27,541 bases of DNA from Ruminococcus sp. UBA1394 (lineage in GTDB: Bacteria > Bacillota > Clostridia > Oscillospirales > Ruminococcaceae), in contig DBQM01000033.1 of NCBI GenBank assembly GCA_002305725.1, positions 1 through 27,541 of the forward strand, read 5' to 3'. The translations under genes were made by a program, and so were the position numbers. The notes beneath the pieces are model-generated. The model ran no database searches, was not told where the DNA came from, and saw nothing but the letters and a program-made list of their open reading frames with translations. Below, piece after piece: positions 14,958 through 24,208 of this stretch (the first letter of the stretch is position 1; every line of letters starts with the position of its first letter).

Positions 14958-15731
14958 TTACAGTACCTCCATAAGCTTATGTGACAAAACAATGCAAAGC
15001 AATATGGCAAGCTCGCATATCTGCAAAAACCAGCCTGCCAGATCTCCTGTTATTCTGCCGAATCTGCGGTATGAAAAAATACGGTAGTAAGCAAAAGCCG
15101 TAAAACCACCAAGTATTGCCGCAATTCCCACAAATGAATCTGAAATTATCATAATGCCGCAGTTTAAAATAATTATAAAAATTTCCGAAGCAACGGTTAT
15201 TCTTTTGTGAGCAGACTTAACAAAATTCTGCAATGCACCGCCGTTTTTAGCGGATTTGAAAGTAACTGCGGCAAGTCCGCTTAACGCTCTTGACAGGACC
15301 ATTCCTGCGCCGAAGATCATTAGCAGTTTTTTATCAAATATCTCAGTAAACAAAGCCGTCTGAATAATCAGATAAAGGCAGAGCTTTATTGCGGCGAATG
15401 CACCGATATGGGAATCGTTCATTATTTCAAGCATTTTTTCCCTGTCGCCCCATGATGATTTAGCGTCGCACACGTCGCAGAAACCGTCAAGGTGTATTCC
15501 TCCTGTTACCGCCGCCGGAATTGCCGTACAGCCAGCCGCAAAAAGTATATTGCCTATATTAAGCTTACTGCATATATAATACCACAAAATAATAAGTCCG
15601 CCGCATACTGCACCTATAAGAGGAAAAAAACACAGGGCATATCTGCGGTTTTCCTCTTTCCATTCAGTTCTGGGCATGGGAATTTTAGAGTACATAAGAA
15701 ACGCTGAAAAAAACGAATTTATTACAGACAA
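14958..15731 (-). CDS. cobS: Adenosylcobinamide-GDP ribazoletransferase (cobalamin synthase)
   Basis: A polytopic membrane enzyme (257 residues) that joins adenosylcobinamide-GDP to alpha-ribazole or its phosphate, the last assembly step. The signature HLDGFCDVCDA (80-90) supplies the aspartates expected to bind metal (D82, D86, D89), and LEIMNDSHIGAFA follows as in other CobS proteins. Several transmembrane segments fill the remainder. The start is a TTG at 15731 with GGGGAG eight bases upstream; the next ATG would remove part of the conserved N-terminus. It overlaps cobU by 10 bases. Confidence 0.94.
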   Translation of the reverse strand: MSVINSFFSAFLMYSKIPMPRTEWKEENRRYALCFFPLIGAVCGGLIILWYYICSKLNIGNILFAAGCTAIPAAVTGGIHLDGFCDVCDAKSSWGDREKMLEIMNDSHIGAFAAIKLCLYLIIQTALFTEIFDKKLLMIFGAGMVLSRALSGLAAVTFKSAKNGGALQNFVKSAHKRITVASEIFIIILNCGIMIISDSFVGIAAILGGFTAFAYYRIFSYRRFGRITGDLAGWFLQICELAILLCIVLSHKLMEVL

Positions 15732-16246
15732 TGTGGTTTCTCCCCTTTCAGTATCAGCGGTATTCCGTAAACCGTTTCAATAACACAGTCTGCAATACCG
15801 GCAAGACGGGCGTTGAGTTTTCCAAGCTCTTTGATATATTCCGTTGTACCGCTGTCGTAGACTATGCCATCTTCACCCGCCTGACTGGTAACAGCAATGA
15901 GCAGTCCGGTTCTGCGGTTGAGCAGTTTAATATCTCTGAATATTTTTTCAGAGGCACTTTTACAGTTTGCAGAAAACATTTCATTTGCACAGAGATTGCC
16001 GATACATTCAAGCAGTACTGTCGGCTTGTCCGAAAAGCAGATTTCTGAAACATCAGTATATTTTTCAATGGTTTCGAAGCCTTTTCCGGAACGCATTTTC
16101 CTGTGCCTTTCAATTGCCTCGTGAGCGTCATCACCATAGGGCATCATGGTTGCAATATAGTACAGAGGAAGTCCGGATGAAACGGCTATTTTTTCAGCCG
16201 CTGCGGATTTGCCGCTTTTGTTCCCTCCTGTAATCAGAATAAACAT
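15722..16246 (-). CDS. cobU: Adenosylcobinamide kinase/adenosylcobinamide-phosphate guanylyltransferase
   Basis: A 174-residue cytoplasmic enzyme that phosphorylates adenosylcobinamide and transfers GMP to give adenosylcobinamide-GDP for CobS. The P-loop GGNKSGKS (7-14), YYIATMMP, and RHRKMR with H48, aligning with the guanylylated histidine of CobU, are present. The motif usually read NEVGxGIVP is altered to SQAGEDGIVYDSG, then LGKLNARLAGIADCVIE follows normally. That altered motif is well conserved in the short paralogue at 14576-14956, so the two could share the work. The ATG overlaps the cobT stop by one base (TGATG). Confidence 0.92.
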   Translation of the reverse strand: MFILITGGNKSGKSAAAEKIAVSSGLPLYYIATMMPYGDDAHEAIERHRKMRSGKGFETIEKYTDVSEICFSDKPTVLLECIGNLCANEMFSANCKSASEKIFRDIKLLNRRTGLLIAVTSQAGEDGIVYDSGTTEYIKELGKLNARLAGIADCVIETVYGIPLILKGEKPHCL

Positions 16247-17292
16247 CAGTATTCCTTATACCTTTCCATTGGAAGTTCATCAAATCTGTGGGCACTGTTA
16301 TATACAGCCAGTGCGGCGTCAAGCATCGGAAGCATAAGAACACCGCCTGTCCCTTCTCCAAGGCACATTTCCGCTGTAATTAGGGGTTTCATGCCGAGAT
16401 AGTCAAGCATCATTTTTCCGGCAGGCTCTTTTGAAACGTGAGAGCAAAGCATATACCCCTTTGCTTTCGGGCATATCAGTGCAGCAATTGCCGCCGAAAC
16501 TGCTGAAATAAAGCCGTCGATTACTATTGGAACATGGTATACTGCACCGCCCAGAAACAGTCCGGCAATTCCTGCAATATCGTATCCCCCCAGCTTCGCA
16601 AGAAGTTCAAGAGGTTTTCCCGGAGTGGGTTTGTTTATCTCTATTGCACGTTTCACCGCTGAAATTTTTCTTTTAAGTCCGTCATTGTCAAGTCCGGCGC
16701 CCTTTCCGGTTGCGCTTTCGGGGGAAAGACCCAGTATTACCGAGGCAATGGCAGAGGAAGTTGTGGTGTTGCCGATTCCCATTTCACCGGTAACAATGAT
16801 TTTATATCCCTTTTCTTTCAGTTCACAGACCATGTCCATTCCGGCTGAAATGGCACGTTCCGCCTGTTCCGAAGTCATTGCAGGGCCTGCGGCTATATTT
16901 TCAGTACCGTAAGCAATTTTACGGTTCACTATGTTTTCGCATTCAACATCGCTGTTTATGCCTATATCTACCGCTATTACATCAGCATTGCATACACCAG
17001 CCATTTTATTTATATTGGACGTTCCCTCTGCCATAGCCTCAGCGACTATTTTTGTAACACTACTGTCACTCTGGGTCACTCCCTCGCAGACAACGCCATT
17101 ATCGGCGCACATATCCACTACACAGCGTTTTTCAAGTGACACGTTTTCACTTCCGGTAATTCCGGCAATCTGTATCACCGACTTTTCAAGCAGTCCAAGA
17201 CTATGCAGAGGCTTTGCAACGCTGTTCCAGTGGTCATAGGCTTTCTTTTCTGCGTTAATGTCCGTATCAGTTATCAGTTCGATTCTTTTCAT
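16246..17292 (-). CDS. cobT: Nicotinate-nucleotide--dimethylbenzimidazole phosphoribosyltransferase
   Basis: Makes the alpha-ribazole phosphate (or another lower-ligand nucleotide) from nicotinate mononucleotide and a free base. The 348-residue protein shows the family segments CADNGVV, SDSSVT, GEMGIGNTTTSSA and, near the C-terminus, GEGTGG with the glutamate expected to act as the catalytic base. The ATG lies 26 bases inside the end of cbiA and has AGGAG just upstream, so its ribosome binding site is within cbiA coding sequence. No bluB or bza gene for making dimethylbenzimidazole is in the window, so the base is made elsewhere or scavenged. Confidence 0.95.
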   Translation of the reverse strand: MKRIELITDTDINAEKKAYDHWNSVAKPLHSLGLLEKSVIQIAGITGSENVSLEKRCVVDMCADNGVVCEGVTQSDSSVTKIVAEAMAEGTSNINKMAGVCNADVIAVDIGINSDVECENIVNRKIAYGTENIAAGPAMTSEQAERAISAGMDMVCELKEKGYKIIVTGEMGIGNTTTSSAIASVILGLSPESATGKGAGLDNDGLKRKISAVKRAIEINKPTPGKPLELLAKLGGYDIAGIAGLFLGGAVYHVPIVIDGFISAVSAAIAALICPKAKGYMLCSHVSKEPAGKMMLDYLGMKPLITAEMCLGEGTGGVLMLPMLDAALAVYNSAHRFDELPMERYKEY

Positions 17293-18634
17293 ATTCGCTC
17301 CTGTATTTCATACAAGCTTTAACAAAGTTTTCAGCAATTTTTACGTCAGAATAAAAATACAAATGAGGGAAACCCATATATGAGTGCATATCAGCATGGA
17401 CTGCCCTATATTCCTCTCCGTTTCCTGCCTTGCGGGCGGTAAAGTCATTTCCGCAGCTGGTGCTGTCCCAGTAGTGAAATTCATGGGTCTTTATTTCCTC
17501 GCCCTTTCTGCACAGCATATTGTCATTATTTGCTTTCAGAAACGTATAGCCGAATCTTTGCAGTTTATCGGTTTTGTAGGCAGTCCCGTCAATCGCTCCT
17601 ACCATTTCATGCATGACGCCGCATGCATCTTTTATCTGCTTATGCAGGTACATAAATCCGCCGCATTCCGCAATTACAGGCATATTATTTTCAATGGCAT
17701 TTTTTATCTGTTCAAGCATTTCCTTATTGGCAGAAAGGCTGTCCAGATACAGTTCCGGATATCCTCCGCAGAGAATAATACCGCTTATTCCCTCCGGCAG
17801 TCTGCTGTCATTCAGCGGCGAAAACTTCACTATCTCACAGCCAGTTTCTCTCAGAACGTCAAGGTTGTCCTCATAGATAAAACAGAATGCGCTGTCTGCC
17901 GCCACGGCGATTTTAACAGGGGCATTACTGCATAAATCTGTGATTACAGGGCGTAAGCTGTCCGGCTTTTCTGTGATTTCAGCAAGTTCGGTAAGCCTTT
18001 CTATGTCGATATACTTTTCAGCATATCCGGCAAGAGTATTAAGCTTTGATTTAATGTCTGCTATCTCATCTGCTGTGACAAGTCCGAGGTGACGGCTTTC
18101 AAAGGAACAGGAACGGTCATAGGGCATACGTCCGAGGTATTCAGTTCCAAGTTCGTCACATAAAGATCTGATTTCCGGCACAAGCTTTTCTGGCAGACGG
18201 TTAAAAACAAATCCGCAGATATTATTGGGCCTGCGGAATGTCAGAAATCCTTTCATGACTGCTCCTACAGAACTGCTCATGCCTTTGCAGTCAACAACCA
18301 TAACAACCGGCGTTTTTGTATCACAGGCAATGCCGCATGACGAGGATTTTCCGCGCACACCGTCATAAAAACCCATTACGCTTTCTATAACTGAAATTTC
18401 TCCTGCATTTTTTTCAAGAATATAGTTTATGGTCTTGCAGTCACAGAACCAGCTGTCGATGTTGCGTGATTTAGTGCCGATTATGCGGCTGTGAAACATG
18501 GGGTCAATGTAATCCGGTCCGCATTTAAACGAGGTGACATTCAATTTGCGGTTAACCAGCGCCTGGAGAATAGCACAGGTTACTGTCGTCTTGCCGCAGC
18601 CGCTGTTTGTTCCGGCAATCATTATTCTTTTCAT
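17267..18634 (-). CDS. cbiA: Cobyrinate a,c-diamide synthase
   Basis: A 455-residue amidotransferase that amidates the a and c side chains of cobyrinate using glutamine and ATP. The N-terminal ATPase domain has GTNSGCGKTT (8-17) and GPDYIDPMFH; the C-terminal glutaminase domain has the nucleophilic cysteine in AECGGFMYL and the expected HEFHY near the end. It shares an ATGA overlap (4 bases) with cbiET and a 26-base overlap with cobT. The product CobB is the aerobic homologue; the cbi setting supports CbiA. Confidence 0.95.
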   Translation of the reverse strand: MKRIMIAGTNSGCGKTTVTCAILQALVNRKLNVTSFKCGPDYIDPMFHSRIIGTKSRNIDSWFCDCKTINYILEKNAGEISVIESVMGFYDGVRGKSSSCGIACDTKTPVVMVVDCKGMSSSVGAVMKGFLTFRRPNNICGFVFNRLPEKLVPEIRSLCDELGTEYLGRMPYDRSCSFESRHLGLVTADEIADIKSKLNTLAGYAEKYIDIERLTELAEITEKPDSLRPVITDLCSNAPVKIAVAADSAFCFIYEDNLDVLRETGCEIVKFSPLNDSRLPEGISGIILCGGYPELYLDSLSANKEMLEQIKNAIENNMPVIAECGGFMYLHKQIKDACGVMHEMVGAIDGTAYKTDKLQRFGYTFLKANNDNMLCRKGEEIKTHEFHYWDSTSCGNDFTARKAGNGEEYRAVHADMHSYMGFPHLYFYSDVKIAENFVKACMKYRSEYEKNRTDN

Positions 18635-19827
18635 TGTATTTTCCTTTTTATGATATAGACAGGGTTTTCCGCTGAAAGCATCGTATGACTGACGATTTTT
18701 TTAGTTCTTGTGACTGCAATCTGGGTAATATCCGCTGTCAGTCCAAGCTTTTCAAATATAGTCATACAGTCTGTGAGAGTTTCAAGAGAAACGGCGGTTA
18801 CTACAAGTTTCACGCTGTTATTTTTATTATACGCCGAATTGATTATTTTTTCAAGCCTGCCGCCTGAACCGCCGACAAAAACGCAGTCCGGAGCAGGAAG
18901 AGTTTCAGCAGCGTCGGAGGCGTCAGACTCAATAACTTTTATATTATCGCAGGCAAACCTGCGGCTGTTCTGCTCTGTCAGACGGACAGCAGTTTGATTT
19001 TTGTCCACCGCATAAACCGTCCCGTTTTCACATTGCATTGCCATTTCTACCGAAACAGAACCGCTTCCGCAGCCAATATCCCAGCAGATATCATCTCTGC
19101 CGATTTCCAGCTTTGAAATCACGGCACAGCGAACCTCTGATTTGGTCATGGGAACTTTATCTCTGATAAACTCGCTGTCGTCAATTCCGGTGCGAGTATT
19201 TTTTTCATACTGCGGATTTATTACAACTGCCACGCAAAGCTTTTCAGTTTGCAAACTGGTCAGGTCTCTGGCATTACCGCTGAAAATTCTCTCTTTTTCC
19301 ATTGAAAGATTTTCGCCTATAAAGACTGTAACGTTTTCAAGAGCGTAATTGCAAAGTTTTTGGCAAAGCTGTGAAACCGTTAGATTTCCCCCAAGAAGAA
19401 AAAAGTTTTTCTCATAGCGGCTGACAAGTCTTGCGGCATTGGCATTTCTTCCGTGAAGGGAGGAAAAGTGCATATCCTGCCACGGAATTTTAATTTTTGA
19501 GCAGAAATACACCGGAGAGGAAATGCCGCAGATAACCTCAGTTTCCATGTCATTCAGCAGAAGCAAAAGCTTTTGTGCACCGCTGTAAAAGCCGCAGTCG
19601 CCAGACATCAGCACAGCAAATTTTTCGTATTCGGATTTTCTGATATAATCAGCAATAATTTCGCTTTTGTATTCGCACAGACATGGTTTTTCAATGCTTT
19701 CAAAGGGTTTCAGCATACGCTCTGCGCCAATCAGCAAGTCTGCGTTTCTGATTGCCTCTTCTCCCTCACGGGTCAGAGTGAGATCACCATCCATGCCTGT
19801 TCCTACAATATAAATTTTCTTATGCAT
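18631..19827 (-). CDS. cbiET: Fused cobalt-precorrin-7 C5-methyltransferase and C15-methyltransferase/decarboxylase
   Basis: A 398-residue fusion of two enzymes that are separate in Salmonella. Residues about 1-200 form a CbiE-type tetrapyrrole methyltransferase (VGTGMDGDLTLTREG at 8-22; LMSGDCGFYSGA at 73-84), and about 215-398 a CbiT-type Rossmann methyltransferase with RDKVPMTKSEVR and the SAM site DIGCGSGSVS (250-259). It methylates C5 and C15 and decarboxylates the C12 acetate. The fusion equals CobL of aerobic pathways in architecture and is common in Clostridia. The ATG overlaps the cbiJ stop by 8 bases and follows GGAGAG. Confidence 0.94.
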   Translation of the reverse strand: MHKKIYIVGTGMDGDLTLTREGEEAIRNADLLIGAERMLKPFESIEKPCLCEYKSEIIADYIRKSEYEKFAVLMSGDCGFYSGAQKLLLLLNDMETEVICGISSPVYFCSKIKIPWQDMHFSSLHGRNANAARLVSRYEKNFFLLGGNLTVSQLCQKLCNYALENVTVFIGENLSMEKERIFSGNARDLTSLQTEKLCVAVVINPQYEKNTRTGIDDSEFIRDKVPMTKSEVRCAVISKLEIGRDDICWDIGCGSGSVSVEMAMQCENGTVYAVDKNQTAVRLTEQNSRRFACDNIKVIESDASDAAETLPAPDCVFVGGSGGRLEKIINSAYNKNNSVKLVVTAVSLETLTDCMTIFEKLGLTADITQIAVTRTKKIVSHTMLSAENPVYIIKRKIQ

Positions 19828-20572
19828 TTTTTCTCTCCAGAAGTAGTTTTACAGTCTGTGAAACTGAAATCCCGCTTTCCTCCGGTCTGTTAATGACCAC
19901 AAGCTTTGTTCCGCATTCCTTTGCTGCCGCAGCTTTTTCTTCAAAGCCGCCGTTTCTGCCGCTTTCCTTTGTGACAAGAAATTTTGCGCCGTACTTTTTA
20001 ATGTGTGCAATATTCTGCTCTTTTGTAAAAGGACCTTTCTGAGCAATTATATTTTCCTGCTTTATTCCAAGCTGTGTACATTGTGAAATAATACTATCAA
20101 TTGGCAGCACCCTCGCAGCACATCTTTGTGAAAAGTCCGTAATACTGCTGAATGCCGAAAGCTCCTTGCTGCCTGTTGTAAACAGTATTTTTCCGGAAGT
20201 ATTATTGAGATAATCCGCCGCTGACTTTACATTTTCAAAATATGTTCCGTAATCATCATGCTCGGACTCTCTTTTTACCCTGATATATTCCATATCGCAT
20301 TCAGCACAGGCTTTTTCTATATTTGCAGTTGCTTCGGAGGCATAGGGGTGAGTGGCGTCAATGACCAGTTCTATGGTGTTTTTGATAATGAAATCAGAAA
20401 TTTCAGCGGCGTTTTTTCTGCCCGTAAGAATGGTGACACAGCCGCTTTTATCAAGCAGTCCTGCGCCGTATTCTGTAGTAACGCTGACGTATGCCGATAT
20501 ATTGTTTCTGACACATTCCTCACACAGCTGACGTCCCTCGGTTGTACCGCCGAAAATAAGTATTTTACACAT
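19820..20572 (-). CDS. cbiJ: Cobalt-precorrin-6A reductase
   Basis: An NAD(P)H-dependent reductase that converts cobalt-precorrin-6A to -6B by saturating the C18-C19 bond. The N-terminal nucleotide-binding segment ILIFGGTTEGR and the conserved VIDATHPYA are clear, and KFLVTKESGRNGGFEEK near the C-terminus is typical. The ATG at 20572 is chosen because GAGGGG lies eight bases upstream and the conserved domain starts at once (250 residues); an extension of 21 residues upstream lies inside cbiH. Overlaps are 8 bases at both ends. Confidence 0.93.
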   Translation of the reverse strand: MCKILIFGGTTEGRQLCEECVRNNISAYVSVTTEYGAGLLDKSGCVTILTGRKNAAEISDFIIKNTIELVIDATHPYASEATANIEKACAECDMEYIRVKRESEHDDYGTYFENVKSAADYLNNTSGKILFTTGSKELSAFSSITDFSQRCAARVLPIDSIISQCTQLGIKQENIIAQKGPFTKEQNIAHIKKYGAKFLVTKESGRNGGFEEKAAAAKECGTKLVVINRPEESGISVSQTVKLLLERKNA

Positions 20573-21290
20573 TTTTGTAACCCCTCGGCGTGACCATTCT
20601 GCCGTTGATGTTTTTGGTTTCGCTATTTCCCACAAAGACCGTTGTGAACATATCAGCAGAAAAGTTTCTCAGCTCTGAAAGGGTCATTATACCGCTTTCT
20701 TCGTTGTCCCTGCCGATGTTTTTCACATATCCGCAGACTGTTTCCGGCGCTTTGTATTTCAGCATAATATCGCAGGCTTTCATGAGATAATCGGCTCTTT
20801 TTTTTGAGGACGGGTTATAGACAGCAACGGCAAAATCACCTATTGCGGCGCATTCAAGCCTTTTCTCGATTTTTTCCCATGGAGTAAGCAGGTCGGAAAG
20901 GCTTATCACTGCAAAGTCATGGGTCAGCGGTGCGCCTAAAACTGCCCCTCCGCTGAGCGCCGCAGTGACGCCCGGTACAATTTCAATTTCAGTTTCGGGG
21001 TACTTCTCCCCCATTTCAAGAGCAAGACAAGCCATTCCGTAAACACCGCTGTCACCGCTGCATACAAGAGAAACAGTCCTGCCCTTTACCGCTTCTTCAA
21101 AAGCATACTTTACACGTTCTGTTTCCTGACGCATTCCTGTGGAAACAAATTTTTTGTCCGGATACTGCTTCGTCAGAATTTCCGTGTAAACGGTATATCC
21201 CACAACAACATCACTTTTTAAAATCGCTGTTTCTGCGGCAAAAGTCAATCCGCTGTGTTCTCCCGGACCGAATCCTACAACATAAAGCAT
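20565..21290 (-). CDS. cbiH: Cobalt-precorrin-3 (precorrin-3B) C17-methyltransferase
   Basis: A 241-residue SAM-dependent tetrapyrrole methyltransferase that methylates C17 with ring contraction. The N-terminal VVGFGPGEHSGLTFAAETAI and VVVGYTVYTE are typical of CbiH/CobJ, as are SGDSGVYGMA and the C-terminal GRMVTPRGY. The ATG overlaps the cbiG stop by one base (TAATG). It lies next to cbiG, which hydrolyses the lactone formed in this step. Confidence 0.95.
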   Translation of the reverse strand: MLYVVGFGPGEHSGLTFAAETAILKSDVVVGYTVYTEILTKQYPDKKFVSTGMRQETERVKYAFEEAVKGRTVSLVCSGDSGVYGMACLALEMGEKYPETEIEIVPGVTAALSGGAVLGAPLTHDFAVISLSDLLTPWEKIEKRLECAAIGDFAVAVYNPSSKKRADYLMKACDIMLKYKAPETVCGYVKNIGRDNEESGIMTLSELRNFSADMFTTVFVGNSETKNINGRMVTPRGYKNV

Positions 21291-22324
21291 TAAAAAATCC
21301 GCCTTTCAAAATCAATATCAGTTTTGTTCAGAGCCGCCGCAAAAGTCATTCCGCTTTCTGAATATTTCGGAACAATTATTATTCCTCCCTCCATTGCCGC
21401 ACTGCGTTCGCACACATTATCCGCTCCGGTAGTTTCCTGCACAAATTCAGAGGCGCTGAACTCTCCCTCTGCGTTCATAAGCTGTTCAGCTGTGTAAAAT
21501 TTAAGGCGTATGGAATATTTGCGGCAGAATCTGAGTATTGCCGCTTCGTTCTTTTTAATGTCAATTGTTGCGGCAAAGCGTACCTGAGTAAGATTAATAT
21601 TATTTCGTTTCAGATTATCCAGAACAAAGTTTTCAAACATTTCATAGTCAGTATTTTTTTTACACCCGAAGCCTACTGAAATACTCTTGGGGACAAGGTT
21701 TAAAGTGTGCCGAAACGGTCTTTTGTCCTTGGTTTCAGAAATGCATATTCCGTATTGCGCATTGCAGTCAGCAGTAAAATCGGACGTCAGATTCATATAA
21801 GGAAAGTCGCTGGATATACCGATTTTTTCGCTGTTCAGTACTGCTGCCGCAATTTCTTTTGCGGCATTCATATCGCATATATGCAGGTTGTTTGCAACAG
21901 CAAAGCTGTCGGGAGAAAACTTTCCTCCGGTATCGGTTGCGGTGGTTATGACAGGTATTGCGCCTGTTTTTTCGGCAATAAATTCAGTCAGCGCATTTGC
22001 ACCGCCGATATGCCCTGAAAGGAGCGATACCGCAAACTGTCCCTCCTCGTCAATTGCCACAACGGCAGGGTCTGTAAGCTTGGAGCGCATAAGCGGTGCA
22101 ATTTTTCTTACAGCAATTCCGACGGCGGAAACAAAAATAAGTCCGTCGCAGACATAAAACAATTCGTTTACAAGCTGCTGCAAGTCCTCAAAAATCTCCA
22201 CATTTTCAACGGGATATTTATGAAAGCAATAGTGCAGGGCGTCGTGTTTTTCATTCAGCGCCGATACGATTTCCGAGGCAATTTTAGCGCCGTTTGCAGT
22301 CAGCGAAATAACGGCAAATCTCAT
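21290..22324 (-). CDS. cbiG: Cobalt-precorrin-5A hydrolase
   Basis: A 344-residue enzyme specific to the anaerobic pathway that opens the delta-lactone of cobalt-precorrin-5A with loss of acetaldehyde. The central region (VSAVGIAVRKIAPL; DEEGQFAVSLLSGHIGGAN; TTATDTGGKFSPD) and a C-terminal domain starting at SVGFGCKKNT match CbiG. Its presence identifies the oxygen-independent route. The start overlaps cbiF by 4 bases (ATGA) and is preceded by AAGGCGG. Confidence 0.95.
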   Translation of the reverse strand: MRFAVISLTANGAKIASEIVSALNEKHDALHYCFHKYPVENVEIFEDLQQLVNELFYVCDGLIFVSAVGIAVRKIAPLMRSKLTDPAVVAIDEEGQFAVSLLSGHIGGANALTEFIAEKTGAIPVITTATDTGGKFSPDSFAVANNLHICDMNAAKEIAAAVLNSEKIGISSDFPYMNLTSDFTADCNAQYGICISETKDKRPFRHTLNLVPKSISVGFGCKKNTDYEMFENFVLDNLKRNNINLTQVRFAATIDIKKNEAAILRFCRKYSIRLKFYTAEQLMNAEGEFSASEFVQETTGADNVCERSAAMEGGIIIVPKYSESGMTFAAALNKTDIDFERRIF

Positions 22325-23076
22325 TTTACCGCCTTTCTGAATCCAGTTTCAAAAGTTTTGTCGTAAAGCTTTGAAAGGGCATAATCATCTCCGAGAAATC
22401 CTCCGATCGCTATAAGCGCAGTTTTGGTTATACCGTTTTCAGCGGCAGTTTCTGCAAGTGATGAAATGTTACAACGGCAGACCTTTTCGTCCTCCCAGCT
22501 TGCTTTATACACGATTGCAGCCGGCGTATCTGCACTGTAACCGCCCTTTATAAGCTCTGACGACAGTTCTTTCAGCATACCTGTGCTCAGAAAAATAACC
22601 ATTGTTGAACCGTGAGCCGCAAGGCTTGCTATGCTTTCTCTGTCCGGCACAGGAGTGCGTCCTGCCATTCGGGTTATGATAACAGTCTGGGACACGTCAG
22701 GCAATGTATATTCTGCTTTTAAAGCCGCCGCCACACCGCAGAATGAGCTTACCCCCGGACATATTTCATAGCTGATTCCGAGAGCGTCAAGCTTGTCCAT
22801 CTGTTCACGGATTGCACCGTAAAGGCAGGGGTCGCCGGTATGCAGTCTGACAGTCATTTTTCCTTCAGACTCTGCTTTTTCAATGGCAGAAATAACCTCG
22901 TCAAGAGTCATGTATGCACTGTTGAGTATTTCGCAGTTTTCACCGGCATAGTCAAGCAGTTCCGGATTTACAAGAGATCCGGCATATATAACAAGGTCTG
23001 CCTTTTCAAGCAATTTCATTCCTCTTACTGTAATCAGATCCGGCGCACCGCACCCTGCGCCCACAAAATTAACCAT
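22321..23076 (-). CDS. cbiF: Cobalt-precorrin-4 C11-methyltransferase
   Basis: A 251-residue SAM-dependent tetrapyrrole methyltransferase acting at C11. The family motif is GAGCGAPDLITVRG, a variant of the more common GAGPGDPDL, followed by the diagnostic YAGSLVNPELL and RLHTGDPCLYGA. The rest of the fold appears intact, so the variant is probably functional. The ATG overlaps the cbiD stop by 8 bases. Confidence 0.95.
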   Translation of the reverse strand: MVNFVGAGCGAPDLITVRGMKLLEKADLVIYAGSLVNPELLDYAGENCEILNSAYMTLDEVISAIEKAESEGKMTVRLHTGDPCLYGAIREQMDKLDALGISYEICPGVSSFCGVAAALKAEYTLPDVSQTVIITRMAGRTPVPDRESIASLAAHGSTMVIFLSTGMLKELSSELIKGGYSADTPAAIVYKASWEDEKVCRCNISSLAETAAENGITKTALIAIGGFLGDDYALSKLYDKTFETGFRKAVK

Positions 23077-24208
23077 TATATTCCTCCGTTATCAATTCAA
23101 TAAGTTCCTTCGCAGATGAAGTCTGACCGATTATTCCAAATTTGTTTGAAAACATCAGAGCGCCGATTTTAACAGCGTTTTTTACCTTTGCGTCAAGATA
23201 GTACTCAGTTTTCTGCATTAGTATTTCGGATACTCTTTCAAGAATTCCGGCATTCTGAAATATTTCCAGAGCAGCGTCAACCGTTACACATTCCGGAATT
23301 TTACGCAGAATTTTTATATCCGCTCCGGCGAGTACACCGCAGGTCACAAGCACATCCATGCGTCCGTCAGCCTGTGCAGAATGGGTATTCATTATACCAG
23401 CGCCAAGCTTTACAAGTTTTCCGATATGACCCACAATCAGAATACTCTCAAAGCCGTATTCAAGAGCGGAGTCAATTGCCTCACCAATAAAATTACTGCA
23501 TTTTACGCCCTTGTCAGGGATATACGGCATTTTCTCCGTCAGAAAATCATCGCTGTAATTGCCTATTGTAAGCAGAAGATTTTTCAGTCCCTGTGCCTTT
23601 CTGACACGTTCTTCCATGCGGATAGTTTCCACAAGCGCCGCACTGCTCATAGGTTCAACAATGCCGCTTGTTCCGATTATAGAGATTCCGCCCTCAATGC
23701 CCATTCTCGGATTGTACGTTTTACGGGCAAGTTCTTCGCCGCCGGGTACTGAAACGGTAATTTTAAAGCCGCCGTAATAGCCATTTTCCTCGGAAATTTC
23801 GCTGACCGCCTCTTTAATCATTTTTCTTGGAACACTGTTTATAGCCGCTGCCCCTACAGGCTGGTCAAGAGCCTTTGCTGTAACAATGCCAATTCCCTCT
23901 CCGCCGCAGATTTCAACGCCGGAGGAAATCTTTTCAGCCTTTGCAAATACGCTGATACCGTTTGTTATATCGGGGTCGTCACCGCTGTCCTTGACAACAG
24001 AGCAGAGAGCATAACCATTTTCAATAATGCTGTTCTGTACGTCAAGTTCAAGGGCAATACCTTTCGGCGTCATTATGGTGATACTGCGTACAATATCTCC
24101 GGTCAGCAGCATTTCAGCCGCCGCCTTTGCCGCTGCCGTTGCGCATGAACCTGTTGTGTAGCCGCAGCGAAGTTTCTCTTTTCCATGGTAAATATATCTT
24201 TCAAACAT
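23069..24208 (-). CDS. cbiD: Cobalt-precorrin-5B C1-methyltransferase
   Basis: A 379-residue methyltransferase of the anaerobic pathway, unrelated in sequence to the other corrin methyltransferases. The hallmark RCGYTTGSCATAAAKAA is near the N-terminus, with VKDSGDDPDIT, GTSGIVEPMS and a VGHIGKLVKLGAG segment all present. Length is normal. The ATG overlaps the cbiL stop by one base (TAATG). Confidence 0.96.
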   Translation of the reverse strand: MFERYIYHGKEKLRCGYTTGSCATAAAKAAAEMLLTGDIVRSITIMTPKGIALELDVQNSIIENGYALCSVVKDSGDDPDITNGISVFAKAEKISSGVEICGGEGIGIVTAKALDQPVGAAAINSVPRKMIKEAVSEISEENGYYGGFKITVSVPGGEELARKTYNPRMGIEGGISIIGTSGIVEPMSSAALVETIRMEERVRKAQGLKNLLLTIGNYSDDFLTEKMPYIPDKGVKCSNFIGEAIDSALEYGFESILIVGHIGKLVKLGAGIMNTHSAQADGRMDVLVTCGVLAGADIKILRKIPECVTVDAALEIFQNAGILERVSEILMQKTEYYLDAKVKNAVKIGALMFSNKFGIIGQTSSAKELIELITEEYNG

